30,364 nucleotides of DNA from a virus, in IMG/VR virus record IMGVR_UViG_3300023184_000381, positions 1 to 30,364 of that record. The stretch is one strand, 5' to 3'. The notes beneath the pieces are model-generated. The model made no database searches, was not told the DNA's origin, and saw nothing but the letters and a program-made list of their open reading frames with translations. Positions within the stretch are counted from its first letter, which is position 1, and the number at the start of each line of letters is the position of its first letter. The position numbers and the translations under genes were made by a program. Below are positions 15,523-22,395 of this stretch, piece after piece.

Positions 15523-17144
15523 TGGCGGATAATACAACCACATATAAAGCCGTAATTGAGACCGAAGTAAAAGGTCAGAAGCAAGTTGATGATTTAAACA
15601 AATCATTAGACACAGGTGATGAAAAGTTTGTTTCTTTAAGAAAACAAATTAGAGAAACTACTGTCGCATTGCAAGAGATGGCAGATAAAGGTCAAACTGG
15701 AACTAAAGAATTTAAACAACTATCTGATAAATTAGATGATTTAGGAGATGCACAAAAAAGAGTTGCATTCCAATCAGGTCAAATTGAAGATAAATTATCT
15801 GCATTACCTGGTCCAATCGGACAAATAGGTAAGGGGTTTGCAGCAGCAAAAGATGCAGTAGATACATTTGGTGTTAACTTAGCAATTGCAACAGGTGGTA
15901 TTACCTTAATCATTGGTGCAATTATTGCAATGAAAGATGCAATGGGTAAAACCAAAGAAGGTAATGAGGCATTAAATAAAGTAACTGAAGCATTAGGTAA
16001 GGTAATGGCCCCTATATTTGCTTTATTAGAAAAAGTAGCAATACCATTATTCTTAAAATTTGCAGAAGTATTAGAATGGGTAGCAGGTAAAGTAACTAAA
16101 TTTGTAGAATGGTTAGGTGTATCAAAAGGTAAAATTGGAGAAATTGCAGCAGAAGGTGATAAAGCATTTTGGGATGCTAGAGAAAAAGATTTAGAACATG
16201 CTAAACTTGTGGCAGATACCTATAAAGCAATTGATGATAAAAATAAAGCAGAAGCATTAGAAAGACATAAGAAATGGTTAGATAAACAAGCTGAATTACA
16301 AAGAGAAGCTGATGAAAAAGAAAAGCAAAGTTTAGCTGACCAATTAGCTAAATTAGAAGCTCTTAAAAAGAAATTTAGAGCAGTTAACTTAGACCCAATT
16401 GGTTCAGATGGTTTAACTGTAAAAGAAAGAGAAAAGGCATTAAAAGAAGAAGCAGATAGAAAGAAGTATTTCCAAGATAAAATGGATGCAATGACCAAAG
16501 AACAGCAACCAAAAATGCTAGCTTGGGCATTGGCAAATACTAAAAGTGCATTATCAAAAGAAATAGAATTAAAAAATGCATCAGCTAAAAAAGAAAATGC
16601 AGTTGATACATGGTTGAGTTCTGAAAAGAAAAAGAAATTAGACCAAAACTTACAGGCAGTTAAAGCAGGATTAAACATTGCTGGTAATTTAGTTGATGAA
16701 GGTAGTGGAGCAGCAAAAGCAATTGCAGTAGCACAAACAGGTATAGATACTTATCAATCAGCAACGGCAGCATATAAAGCAGTTGTTGGTATTCCAGTTG
16801 TAGGACCTTTCTTAGCACCGGTAGCAGCAGCGGCAGCAATTGCAGCAGGTTTAATGAGTGTTAATAAAATACTTTCAACACAAATTCCTAAAATGGGAGA
16901 TGGTAGTAGTGGTGGAGGAGTAGGTGCAGAATCAGTATCAATTACACCTCCAACAGCACCTTCACTTCCTTCAATGCAATTTAATGATAGTTCAATGAAT
17001 GTAGGTGGTAATAATCCAACTTCACAAATTGCAAACACATTAGCACAAACAACAAAGAAACCAATTAAAGCATATGTAGTTTCAACAGATATGAGTTCAG
17101 CGCAAGCATTAGATAGAAGAACCAACGTTGCAGCTACATTTTAA
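15522..17144 (+). CDS. Tape measure protein
   Basis: This 540-residue protein is mostly helical with heptad-like Lys/Glu/Ala regions (residues 20-80 and 210-380). Hydrophobic stretches fall near 110-140 ('LAIATGGITLIIGAIIAM'), 160-190 and 415-450 (Ala-rich with 'PVVGPFLAPVAAAAAIAAG'). The C-terminus 'KAYVVSTDMSSAQALDRRTN' is the typical end of Bacteroidetes phage tape measures, which join the tail tip. Length sets tail length: at about 0.15 nm per residue the tail would be near 80 nm, short for a siphovirus. It would be wrapped by chaperones from the frameshifted gene at 26561, which lies elsewhere in the genome. The start overlaps the previous stop. Confidence 0.8.
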   Translation: MADNTTTYKAVIETEVKGQKQVDDLNKSLDTGDEKFVSLRKQIRETTVALQEMADKGQTGTKEFKQLSDKLDDLGDAQKRVAFQSGQIEDKLSALPGPIGQIGKGFAAAKDAVDTFGVNLAIATGGITLIIGAIIAMKDAMGKTKEGNEALNKVTEALGKVMAPIFALLEKVAIPLFLKFAEVLEWVAGKVTKFVEWLGVSKGKIGEIAAEGDKAFWDAREKDLEHAKLVADTYKAIDDKNKAEALERHKKWLDKQAELQREADEKEKQSLADQLAKLEALKKKFRAVNLDPIGSDGLTVKEREKALKEEADRKKYFQDKMDAMTKEQQPKMLAWALANTKSALSKEIELKNASAKKENAVDTWLSSEKKKKLDQNLQAVKAGLNIAGNLVDEGSGAAKAIAVAQTGIDTYQSATAAYKAVVGIPVVGPFLAPVAAAAAIAAGLMSVNKILSTQIPKMGDGSSGGGVGAESVSITPPTAPSLPSMQFNDSSMNVGGNNPTSQIANTLAQTTKKPIKAYVVSTDMSSAQALDRRTNVAATF

Positions 17145-17162
17145 TAATTTTTAACTTTAACA

Positions 17163-17173
17163 TTGTTATTAAT
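17163..17173 (+). promoter_or_regulatory. Late promoter-like motif TTGTTATTAAT (site 6)
   Basis: This exact copy is 5 bases before the ATG at 17179. The start of the XkdF-like gene fits the family N-terminus well, so a leaderless or nearly leaderless transcript would result if the motif is a promoter core. Confidence 0.6.
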
Positions 17174-17178
17174 ACATT

Positions 17179-17949
17179 ATGGATAACTTATTTGAACTTA
17201 CATTAGAAGATGGTGATGAAGGAGTCTTCGCAGTATCATTCGTAGCTGAACCAGCTATTGAAAGAGATTTTGTTTACTTAAACAAAGCAGAAGTTAAATT
17301 TACTGCTATTGATGAAGAAAAACATTTAGTAGCAGGACCTTTATTAATACCTGATAAAAAGATTTTAAGATTAGATTCTTTTAATCAACCTTATCATGTA
17401 TACTTTAAATCTGATACAATTGAACAAATTGCACAACAATACCTAACTAAGAAATATAATGATAAAGTAACTTATGAACATAGTTCTCCGGTTAAAGATG
17501 TTAGTTTAGTAGAAAGTTGGGTTGTAGCAAATCCAACAAAAGATAAATCTAATATATACGGATTTACAATGCCAAAAGGAACATGGTTTGGAATTATGAA
17601 AGTAAACAATCCGGAACTTTGGGCAGATGTAAAAGCTGGTAAAGTAAAAGGATTTAGTATTGAAGGTGAATTTGAACATACGGAAGTTAAGAACTCAATA
17701 CAAATAGATTTAACCAAAGCAATCGTTGATTTAAGTGATGCAGAAGCAAGACAGGTATTAGATAAGATTAAACATATCTTAAAGAACGATGGTAGATATA
17801 GAAAAGGACAAAGAATAGATAAAGTGAATATGGAAGGTGAAGGTGGGCAACCATCAATCATTTCATCTTATCCTGGACAATTCGGACCTGGTAAAAAGAA
17901 AAAGGGAACAAACATTCATCCAGCATTAATTAAAAGAAAAACGATATAA
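17179..17949 (+). CDS. Prohead protease, XkdF-like
   Basis: This 256-residue protein matches the XkdF-type phage protease: 'VSFVAEPAI' (residues 18-27), 'LVAGPLLIPDKKILR' (about 50-64), 'VTYEHSSPV' with H101, 'SLVESWVV' (about 109-116), 'PKGTWFGIMKV' and 'VKGFSIEGEF' with S160. The conserved His and Ser are candidates for the catalytic pair. The enzyme would cleave scaffold (120-917) during head maturation. It lies about 13 kb from the capsid genes around the circle, instead of next to them. The C-terminal 55 residues are Lys/Gly-rich and could bind DNA or the prohead. It heads a unit that runs to 20098. Confidence 0.75.
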   Translation: MDNLFELTLEDGDEGVFAVSFVAEPAIERDFVYLNKAEVKFTAIDEEKHLVAGPLLIPDKKILRLDSFNQPYHVYFKSDTIEQIAQQYLTKKYNDKVTYEHSSPVKDVSLVESWVVANPTKDKSNIYGFTMPKGTWFGIMKVNNPELWADVKAGKVKGFSIEGEFEHTEVKNSIQIDLTKAIVDLSDAEARQVLDKIKHILKNDGRYRKGQRIDKVNMEGEGGQPSIISSYPGQFGPGKKKKGTNIHPALIKRKTI

Positions 17950-17951
17950 CA

Positions 17952-18320
17952 ATGGCGACATTTACAGAATTTTTATCAGTATTAAACTCAGCTAAACAAC
18001 AAACTATTTTTTGGCATAATCAAACCGAATCATATAGTGAACATAGAACTCTTAATGGTTTCTATGATAGAATATTAGACCTATTAGATGGTTTAGTAGA
18101 GAGTACAGCAGGTATATATGGTAGACCTAAAGGATATGAAGCACATGATTTTGTAGATTGGGCATCAACTGATGAAACAATTAAATACTTTCAGAACTTA
18201 TACAAATATGTTGAAACTGAAAGAACATCCCTTTATTCAGAGACTTGGTTTCAAAATCAAATAGATGAAATCTCTGCACAAATAGCACAAACAATTTACT
18301 TACTTACATTAAAGAAATAA
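17952..18320 (+). CDS. DUF5856-like ferritin/Dps-like helical protein
   Basis: This 122-residue, all-helical protein has a pattern seen in phage proteins I recall as DUF5856: 'QTIFWHNQTESYSEHRTL', then 'FYDRILDLLDGLVESTAG', then 'IYGRPKG'. The spaced His and Glu residues (WHNQ, EHR, LVES) resemble ferritin-like/Dps four-helix bundles, although a complete diiron site cannot be confirmed by eye. The related phage proteins have no settled function; a role in protecting or organising DNA, or in the virion, has been suggested only by fold. It starts 2 bases after the protease gene and so is co-expressed with late genes. Confidence 0.5.
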   Translation: MATFTEFLSVLNSAKQQTIFWHNQTESYSEHRTLNGFYDRILDLLDGLVESTAGIYGRPKGYEAHDFVDWASTDETIKYFQNLYKYVETERTSLYSETWFQNQIDEISAQIAQTIYLLTLKK

Positions 18321-18321
18321 T

Positions 18322-18738
18322 ATGTTAGGTAATCAACAAATATTAACTAAGTTAAAAGGATTAAGATTAGCAACGTGTCCTACGGCAACAAAGGATATAC
18401 CAACTAATTTAAAGAATAGACAAAGATGTATTGACGAGGCGAATTATGGTCCTCTTAATCCAAACGAACCTAACGAAGATTATTGGATTGCAAAAGCAAA
18501 AGTATTCGGTGGTGAAGATATAGAAAGTGCAAAGAAAGCCCTATGTGGTAATTGTTCTTTCTTTGTTCAAACTAAAGCAATGTTAGAATGTATTGCAGAA
18601 GGTATAGGTGGTGAAATAAAAGATGAGTGGGATACAATTGATGCAGGTAATTTAGGATATTGTGAAGCATTTGATTTTAAATGTGCAGCAAATAGAACGT
18701 GTGATGCATGGGTTGTTGGAGGTCCAATTAAAGATTAA
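18322..18738 (+). CDS. Cys-rich phage protein with eight cysteines (possible metal site)
   Basis: This 138-residue protein has eight cysteines, including 'ALCGNCSFF', 'GYCEAFDFKC' and 'RTCDAWVVGGP' near the C-terminus. The final segment (GYC...FKC...RTCDAWVxGGP) is one I remember from hypothetical proteins of many marine and freshwater phages. The spacing could hold an iron-sulfur cluster of the high-potential type, or zinc, but nothing in the sequence proves a cofactor. The gene follows the DUF5856-like gene by one base. It is probably virion-associated or an assembly factor; the role is unknown. Confidence 0.5.
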   Translation: MLGNQQILTKLKGLRLATCPTATKDIPTNLKNRQRCIDEANYGPLNPNEPNEDYWIAKAKVFGGEDIESAKKALCGNCSFFVQTKAMLECIAEGIGGEIKDEWDTIDAGNLGYCEAFDFKCAANRTCDAWVVGGPIKD

Positions 18739-18743
18739 ATAAT

Positions 18744-18872
18744 ATGATACAATTTACACAATTAACACAAGAACAACAAGCAGAATTATTTGCTTCTCAC
18801 TCTTTACACATTGAATTAGTAACTCAATATTTAACAGAAGTTTCTGCATCATTAAGTGGGTCAACTGAATAA
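18744..18872 (+). CDS. Small hypothetical protein, 42 residues
   Basis: This short protein is Gln- and Leu-rich and starts MIQFTQLTQEQQAELFASHS. It is predicted to be helical, with no cysteine, membrane segment or known motif. It is spaced tightly between the Cys-rich protein (5 bases before) and the next gene (2 bases after), with an in-frame ATG in the usual A-rich context. Its phase and spacing argue that it is a real operon member. The function is unknown. Confidence 0.5.
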   Translation: MIQFTQLTQEQQAELFASHSLHIELVTQYLTEVSASLSGSTE

Positions 18873-18874
18873 TA

Positions 18875-19201
18875 ATGTTACCAAATAAAAACATATTATC
18901 AAAGATTAATAAATTTGCAATAGAAAGAATTGATATTGGTAAATTTCAATTTATGTTAGAGAAATCTAAAGCATATAATCCAATTGAAATATGGTGGGAA
19001 ACATTAGATGGTAGTAGAACTAATAGAGAAATGTATTGGAATAGTGCGGCATATACTCCTTCTAATAAAGCAACGCAGACAAGAGAAAAAGAAGATTTAC
19101 AAGCACTTCAATCATTAACAAATAGTAATGAATGGAGAACAATAGATTATAGTTCAGTTTGGAAATGCAGATTTGAAGAAAAAACTTATTACGTTAAATA
19201 A
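18875..19201 (+). CDS. Hypothetical protein, 108 residues
   Basis: This is a mixed alpha/beta protein rich in Lys, Trp and Glu, with four Trp-containing segments (EIWWETLDGS, EMYWNSAAYT, NEWRTIDYS, VWKCRF). It has no signal peptide, membrane segment or known catalytic motif. It starts two bases after the preceding stop and precedes the gene at 19208 by six bases. I do not recognise a family; the context implies a late, possibly virion-assembly or accessory function. Confidence 0.55.
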   Translation: MLPNKNILSKINKFAIERIDIGKFQFMLEKSKAYNPIEIWWETLDGSRTNREMYWNSAAYTPSNKATQTREKEDLQALQSLTNSNEWRTIDYSSVWKCRFEEKTYYVK

Positions 19202-19207
19202 AAATAT

Positions 19208-19804
19208 ATGAACGAAATTAAATTAGGAGCAGTTGAAGGTAAAACTAAAACTAAAGAAGTAGCACCAGAAGAACATTATGTACATCATGGAGCAGCATCA
19301 GATAAAGCAAAAGAAGCAGTTAGACCAAAAGGAATTGGTGCTGATGAAGAATTAGCAGAAGTAGATATACCTTTAGATATAATTGGTGATAATGAAGTAA
19401 AAATTTTAGAATACTTACCTGAACCAACGGCACATGAAATGGAAGATACATACCTAAACAGATGTGTTCCATTATTATATCCAAAGTATTATGACCAAAC
19501 AGTAGCAACGGCATTATGTGCAGATAAATTACAACGTAAAACAACAGTAACAAACCTTAAATCAATTAAAAAAATTATGAAACAAGAAAAGATGAGTGCA
19601 TTTGAAAGAAATAAATTAGATTTCTTAGTAAGATTCACAGAAGCTAAATTAAGAGGTGATGGTATTTTATTAGCAGATTACCCATGGGAAGATTGTATTG
19701 CAGACCAAATCAAACAATATGGTGATAAAGATATCGCTGCAGCAGTTTGTGGTAAGATAAAAGCAGAAAGTGGTGGTGGTTCTAAAACTGAAAAGGGTAA
19801 GTAA
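19208..19804 (+). CDS. Hypothetical protein with two C...(A/V)CxxK motifs
   Basis: This 198-residue protein has an acidic, low-complexity N-terminus (1-80). Two similar elements follow: 'NRCVPLLYPKYYDQTVATALCADK' (split here as NRCVPLLYP and TALCADK) and 'WEDCIADQI' with 'AAAVCGKIKAE'. Both have a Cys, about 15-20 residues, then Ala-(L/V)-Cys-x-x-Lys. The same motif occurs in several phage head-associated and hypothetical proteins, where a structural or metal-binding role is guessed. The C-terminus is Gly/Lys-rich. The function is not established. Confidence 0.5.
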   Translation: MNEIKLGAVEGKTKTKEVAPEEHYVHHGAASDKAKEAVRPKGIGADEELAEVDIPLDIIGDNEVKILEYLPEPTAHEMEDTYLNRCVPLLYPKYYDQTVATALCADKLQRKTTVTNLKSIKKIMKQEKMSAFERNKLDFLVRFTEAKLRGDGILLADYPWEDCIADQIKQYGDKDIAAAVCGKIKAESGGGSKTEKGK

Positions 19805-19806
19805 TA

Positions 19807-19983
19807 ATGTTTAAGTTTAATAATTGTAAAGAAAAAATCTTACAATTAGAACTAACAATAGAACATCAACAACATCAGATGGATGAGTTGAGAAGTATTG
19901 TATTATCATTATCAACCCAAATAGACAAATTACAAAAAGAAATACATATATTAACAGAAAGTAAACATGGCAAAAGCATCTAA
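19807..19983 (+). CDS. Small coiled-coil hypothetical protein, 58 residues
   Basis: This short helical protein starts MFKFNNCKEKILQLELT. Leu/Ile residues recur with heptad-like spacing (LQLELT, LRSIVLSLSTQIDKLQKEI), so it probably forms a coiled coil. Two bases separate it from the preceding gene, and its last codons overlap the next small gene (19967) by 17 bases in a different frame. It could be a small tail or assembly accessory. No family is recognised. Confidence 0.5.
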   Translation: MFKFNNCKEKILQLELTIEHQQHQMDELRSIVLSLSTQIDKLQKEIHILTESKHGKSI

Positions 19984-20098
19984 AGTAAGTTCTAATAAAA
20001 CTTCATTCGGTACTAGAAAAAGTGGACAACCAAACGGAAAGAAATCATTTAATAAGCATTCTCCGAGACCAAAAGCATATCGCTCGCAAGGTAGATAG
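19967..20098 (+). CDS. Small basic protein ending YRSQGR
   Basis: This 43-residue, strongly basic protein is rich in Lys, Arg, Ser and Gly, with 'KKSFNKHSPRPKAYRSQGR' at the C-terminus. Short basic proteins with this type of ending (lysine-rich core, then YRGQGR-like tail) occur in many Bacteroidetes phages as I recall; their function is unknown, though nucleic acid binding or packaging is plausible from charge. The start overlaps the preceding gene by 17 bases. It is the last gene before the terminator at 20182, so it closes the late unit. Confidence 0.6.
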   Translation: MAKASKVSSNKTSFGTRKSGQPNGKKSFNKHSPRPKAYRSQGR

Positions 20099-20181
20099 TA
20101 AAAATTAGGTTCTTACCTAATATAACCTAAATCTAACCCCTCAAATATAAAAGTAAGGTAATCATACCAAAAGTGATTAAG

Positions 20182-20212
20182 ACCCGTTAATTAAAAGCTA
20201 ATGGGTTTTTTT
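20182..20212 (+). terminator. Rho-independent terminator ending the late unit
   Basis: ACCCGTTA (20182-20189) pairs with TAATGGGT (20199-20206) with one G-T wobble and a 9-base loop, followed by six T. It separates the late genes to 20098 from the early region and lies in the 381-bp gene-free gap 20099-20479. Confidence 0.9.
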
Positions 20213-20229
20213 GTGTCTTTATGTTTTTT

Positions 20230-20250
20230 ACCCTAAAAAGTGGGTTTTTT
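20230..20250 (+). terminator. Weak second terminator-like hairpin
   Basis: ACCC (20230-20233) can pair with GGGT (20242-20245), followed by TTTTT. The stem is only 4 bp, so alone it would be weak; it may reinforce the terminator at 20182. Confidence 0.45.
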
Positions 20251-20272
20251 GTAACTAATTGAGCGTCAGTGA

Positions 20273-20303
20273 CTTATAAAACCTTATAAATCAACGACTT
20301 ATA
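20273..20303 (+). repeat. Three CTTATA direct repeats
   Basis: CTTATA occurs at 20273-20278, 20283-20288 and 20298-20303, twice within a GACTTATA context. The group is in the gene-free gap before the early promoter. Operator or iteron use is possible but unproven. Confidence 0.4.
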
Positions 20304-20357
20304 CTCAAATATTACGATTTTATTACATATTAAAAAAATATATGTGTATATAATTGA

Positions 20358-20390
20358 TTTTCAATAAAAGACTTTTCAAAATAGTTTCAA
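20358..20390 (+). repeat. Three TTTCAA direct repeats upstream of early promoter
   Basis: TTTTCAA at 20358-20364 and 20373-20379 and TTTCAA at 20385-20390 lie 30-60 bases upstream of the TATCTTTG box. This is a plausible place for an activator or repressor to bind, but AT-rich DNA makes such repeats common. Confidence 0.35.
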
Positions 20391-20419
20391 AAGCAGTAGG
20401 AAAGTCCAAAATATTGGTG

Positions 20420-20441
20420 TATCTTTGGGTATATATCCCAA
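20420..20441 (+). promoter_or_regulatory. Early promoter -7 box TATCTTTG with overlapping inverted repeat
   Basis: TATCTTTG (20420-20427) is a perfect match to the Bacteroidetes -7 box TAnnTTTG. No clear TTTG is found about 20 bases upstream, so activation may be needed. TTGGG (20425-20429) and CCCAA (20437-20441) form an inverted repeat over the box and start site, suggesting an operator. It would drive the gene at 20480 and the small genes after it. Confidence 0.6.
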
Positions 20442-20479
20442 TTGTGAGATATATTAATAAACCTTAAAATTTAAGAAAA

Positions 20480-20773
20480 ATGACAAAATTAATGAGTAAC
20501 AAATTAAAAGAAAAAAAACAGTATTACATTTCCGAATTAAAAAAGTTAGGATTTAAGAAATATGGCTTATACAATGGAAAAAATGTAAACATTGAAATTA
20601 CTGACGAGGAATTTACATTAAGAAATTGGGATATAGACGTAGTTAGATTTGTTGTATCAATTCAAGATAAATACGGATATGAAATTGAGTGGGGTATGTT
20701 TGATGAAAGTGCCACTAAAAAAGCTATGAATGAAAGTATTAATCAAATTAAACAATTAAATAACTTAAAATAA
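20480..20773 (+). CDS. Hypothetical early protein, 97 residues
   Basis: This is a Lys-rich N-terminal helix ('NKLKEKKQYYISELKKLGF') followed by a small beta domain ('YGLYNGKNVNIEITDEEFTL') and a C-terminal helix. There is no cysteine, signal or membrane segment. It sits about 50 bases downstream of the perfect TATCTTTG box and is followed by a terminator at 20777, so it may be the first and most strongly expressed early gene. Host takeover or transcription control is a typical job for such a gene but is not shown here. Confidence 0.6.
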   Translation: MTKLMSNKLKEKKQYYISELKKLGFKKYGLYNGKNVNIEITDEEFTLRNWDIDVVRFVVSIQDKYGYEIEWGMFDESATKKAMNESINQIKQLNNLK

Positions 20774-20776
20774 AAT

Positions 20777-20802
20777 AAGGGGAATTAATTTTCCCCTTTT
20801 TA
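20777..20802 (+). terminator. Terminator after early gene 20480
   Basis: AAGGGGAA (20777-20784) pairs with TTCCCCTT (20791-20798) around the loop TTAATT and is followed by T residues. It lies just after the stop at 20773 and 12 bases before the next ATG, so it probably acts as a partial terminator or attenuator for the genes that follow. Confidence 0.75.
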
Positions 20803-20813
20803 ATTACAAACAT

Positions 20814-20951
20814 ATGACTAGAAAATTAACCAATGAGGAATTAGCCATAGCACTCATTAAATTAAAAAAAGAGTTCAATCAGTTAAGTGACAAAGTTGAG
20901 CGAATGGCTGAGTATTTAAGACAACAACATATAAAACAAAATAAAAAATAA
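20814..20951 (+). CDS. Small coiled-coil early protein, 45 residues
   Basis: This protein starts MTRKLTNEELAIALIKLKKE and is predicted to be a single charged helix with heptad-like Leu/Ile/Met spacing. No family is recognised. It begins 12 bases after the terminator-like hairpin at 20777 and precedes another short reading frame by 3 bases. It could be a small regulator or interaction peptide; only size and helix propensity can be stated. Confidence 0.5.
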   Translation: MTRKLTNEELAIALIKLKKEFNQLSDKVERMAEYLRQQHIKQNKK

Positions 20952-20954
20952 GTT

Positions 20955-21011
20955 ATGACTCGTAGAGAATTTATCAAAGAATTATTAAAGTTATTTAACC
21001 TTAAAAAATAA
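20955..21011 (+). CDS. Possible 18-residue peptide
   Basis: The frame encodes MTRREFIKELLKLFNLKK with an ATG in the usual context (TAAGTT-ATG) and sits exactly between two genes with 3-base gaps on each side. It would form a short basic amphipathic helix. It could also be a leader for the GNAT-like gene at 21015. Such a short frame can occur by chance. Confidence 0.3.
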   Translation: MTRREFIKELLKLFNLKK

Positions 21012-21014
21012 ATT

Positions 21015-21668
21015 ATGAAATTTGAAGAAGTACAAAGTAAATATCAATTAGGTGGTGGTACTAACAAAAGAGAACAATGGCCGATTGAAGCACAACGAAA
21101 CTCAAATATTATTGCGGGGTTTGATAGTGAAATATATAATTGTGTTATGTTTATAAATCCAGCAACCGATAACTATAACAAATTTATGAACGAATTGGAA
21201 TTAGGTAAACTTAAAGATTTGGAAGTAGAGGAATTTGCATATAATGAAATAATATCAGTTCCAGAAAATCCATACGATAAACAACTTAATATAAAAGTAT
21301 GGACTGATTTAGCAGTTAGAGTTACACATAAAGATTATGAATTAATATTTGTTCCTTATTGTAATGGTGTAATGTTACATTCAATTAAAGTAAACCAAAA
21401 TAAAAGAGGTAAAGGAGTTGGTACTAAAGTAATAAATAAATTATACGATTGTTCGGAGAAGTTAGATATACCACTATTTTTAACCCCATATCCCGATGAA
21501 ATAATTGAAAAGGATACATTATGGACTAGAATAGAGAAGTTACGAAATTGGTACTCTAAATTAGGATTTGGAGGTATATTCGGAAGTGAATGGATATGGA
21601 GTAATTATTATGAACAAGATTTAAATAATTTAACTACTTTTTCTGCGAGTAATGTTACAAGTATATAA
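21015..21668 (+). CDS. GNAT family N-acetyltransferase
   Basis: This 217-residue protein carries the acetyl-CoA pyrophosphate-binding motif of GNAT enzymes at residues 128-136 (QNKRGKGVG, the Q/R-x-x-G-x-G/A pattern). It is preceded by the strand 'GVMLHSIKVN' and followed by a helix, then 'LDIPLFLTPYPDE' and a late 'NWYSKLGFG' segment typical of the C-terminal part of the fold. The N-terminal 100 residues are not part of the core and may set specificity. Phage GNAT proteins modify host proteins or small molecules; the substrate cannot be read here. It lies in the early region, consistent with host modification. Confidence 0.7.
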   Translation: MKFEEVQSKYQLGGGTNKREQWPIEAQRNSNIIAGFDSEIYNCVMFINPATDNYNKFMNELELGKLKDLEVEEFAYNEIISVPENPYDKQLNIKVWTDLAVRVTHKDYELIFVPYCNGVMLHSIKVNQNKRGKGVGTKVINKLYDCSEKLDIPLFLTPYPDEIIEKDTLWTRIEKLRNWYSKLGFGGIFGSEWIWSNYYEQDLNNLTTFSASNVTSI

Positions 21669-21705
21669 ATAAAACAACGGGTGGTTTCCGTAACAACCAA
21701 ACACA

Positions 21706-22041
21706 ATGAATATAAAAGATAGATTAAAAGAAAGAGAACAACACAAATTACTTACATTTTTTAGTATGGATGAAGTAGAGGATTTGAACTCAATCATTCC
21801 ATTTACTGCAACTACAATAGAATATAATTACAATACCTATTGGTCAGATAATAATCATCCGGGTGTAGATAAAGTAATTACTGCAAAGGTAAAAGAAGGA
21901 ACAACTTGGTTAGATTTATGGAAAGTAATAGATAAGATGGTTAAGAAATCAAAAGATTATCATCATATCTTTATTGAGGAAGTAAAATTATCTAAAAGTT
22001 ATGGATATGATAAAACATTGATTGTATTTATGGGTAGTTAA
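21706..22041 (+). CDS. Hypothetical early protein, 111 residues
   Basis: This is an alpha/beta protein with N-terminal basic helix (IKDRLKEREQHKLLTFFSM), a Tyr/Asn-rich centre ('IEYNYNTYWSDNNHPGVDK') and a C-terminal strand-helix segment ('DYHHIFIEEVKLSKSYGYDK'). It has no known domain, signal peptide or membrane segment. A short hairpin (TGGTT 21682-21686 / AACCA 21695-21699) lies just before its start and might affect initiation. It is the last gene before the 419-bp gene-free locus 22042-22460. Confidence 0.55.
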   Translation: MNIKDRLKEREQHKLLTFFSMDEVEDLNSIIPFTATTIEYNYNTYWSDNNHPGVDKVITAKVKEGTTWLDLWKVIDKMVKKSKDYHHIFIEEVKLSKSYGYDKTLIVFMGS

Positions 22042-22059
22042 AAAATAAATCTTAAATAA

Positions 22060-22091
22060 TTTGTTGGTTTGAACTTTCTTTCTTATATTTA
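22060..22091 (+). promoter_or_regulatory. Bacteroidetes-type promoter before the structured RNA locus
   Basis: TTTG (22060-22063), a 20-base spacer and TATATTTA (22084-22091) match TTTG-N19-21-TAnnTTTG with one mismatch in the last base. No plausible gene follows for 370 bases, so it would produce a noncoding transcript through the tandem repeats at 22107-22205. Confidence 0.6.
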
Positions 22092-22106
22092 ATAATATGG
22101 TAGTAG

Positions 22107-22205
22107 ACTACTGGGGCAACTGACGGCTGATACATTACACCGAATGAAATAGTTTGGGGGGACACAGGGGGGCTGACAACTGAAAACATTTCCCAAATGA
22201 AAGAC
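22107..22205 (+). repeat. Two imperfect 53-bp direct repeats, G-rich, in gene-free DNA
   Basis: Two units repeat the order G run (4 or 6), CTGAC, NN, CTGA, CATT, then ATGAAA: unit 1 at about 22113-22149 and unit 2 at about 22167-22202, both spaced 53 bases apart. The G runs (GGGG, GGGGGG, GGGGGG) are exceptional in this AT-rich genome and could form a G-quadruplex. No reading frame longer than 8 codons is present. It may be part of a structured RNA, an iteron-type origin or a packaging site. Confidence 0.6.
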
Positions 22206-22253
22206 TAAAGCAGACAGCAGCTAAAGAAAGTAAATAAAAAAATAAATTAAAGT

Positions 22254-22264
22254 TTGTTATTAAT
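22254..22264 (+). promoter_or_regulatory. Late promoter-like motif TTGTTATTAAT (site 7) before an RNA gene
   Basis: This exact copy is followed by no gene start but by three hairpins and a terminator, so if it is a promoter its product is a short noncoding RNA. Confidence 0.65.
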
Positions 22265-22365
22265 CAGTCAGTTCTTTATTGCCATTTAGGCTGACTCCTT
22301 AGTAAATTATGTAGAGGCAAAATAATACTCTACCAACCCTCATCAGTTCTCGGTGAGGGTTTTTT
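22265..22365 (+). ncRNA. Candidate phage small RNA with three hairpins
   Basis: About 100 bases downstream of the promoter-like motif contain three stems in a row. Stem 1 is AGTCAG (22266-22271) with CTGACT (22291-22296), loop 19. Stem 2 is GTAGAG (22311-22316) with CTCTAC (22328-22333), loop 11. Stem 3 is the terminator at 22335-22365. No start codon with a convincing frame is present. The combination of promoter, ordered stems and terminator is the typical layout of a small regulatory RNA. CTGAC in the upstream repeats is complementary to GTCAG of stem 1, so the two parts could interact. Confidence 0.6.
22335..22365 (+). terminator. Strong terminator of the RNA candidate
   Basis: AACCCTCATC (22335-22344) pairs with GGTGAGGGTT (22352-22361), one T-G wobble, loop of 7 bases, followed by TTTT. 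A 10-bp stem with GC core is the strongest hairpin in the early region. Confidence 0.9.
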
Positions 22366-22395
22366 AATGTCTATAAAAAATAATACTAATAATAT

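Noticed and set aside
22097-22123. Eight-codon frame MVVDYWGN as a leader peptide
   Set aside because: It is very short, there is no gene directly downstream that it could control, and it overlaps the repeat units. It may be chance.
22100-22240. Resemblance of the GGGGC...CTGA segment to the 5' end of a tmRNA
   Set aside because: No tag reading frame ending in the usual Ala-rich peptide, no tRNA-like acceptor half and no CCA end are present; the resemblance is limited to a few bases.
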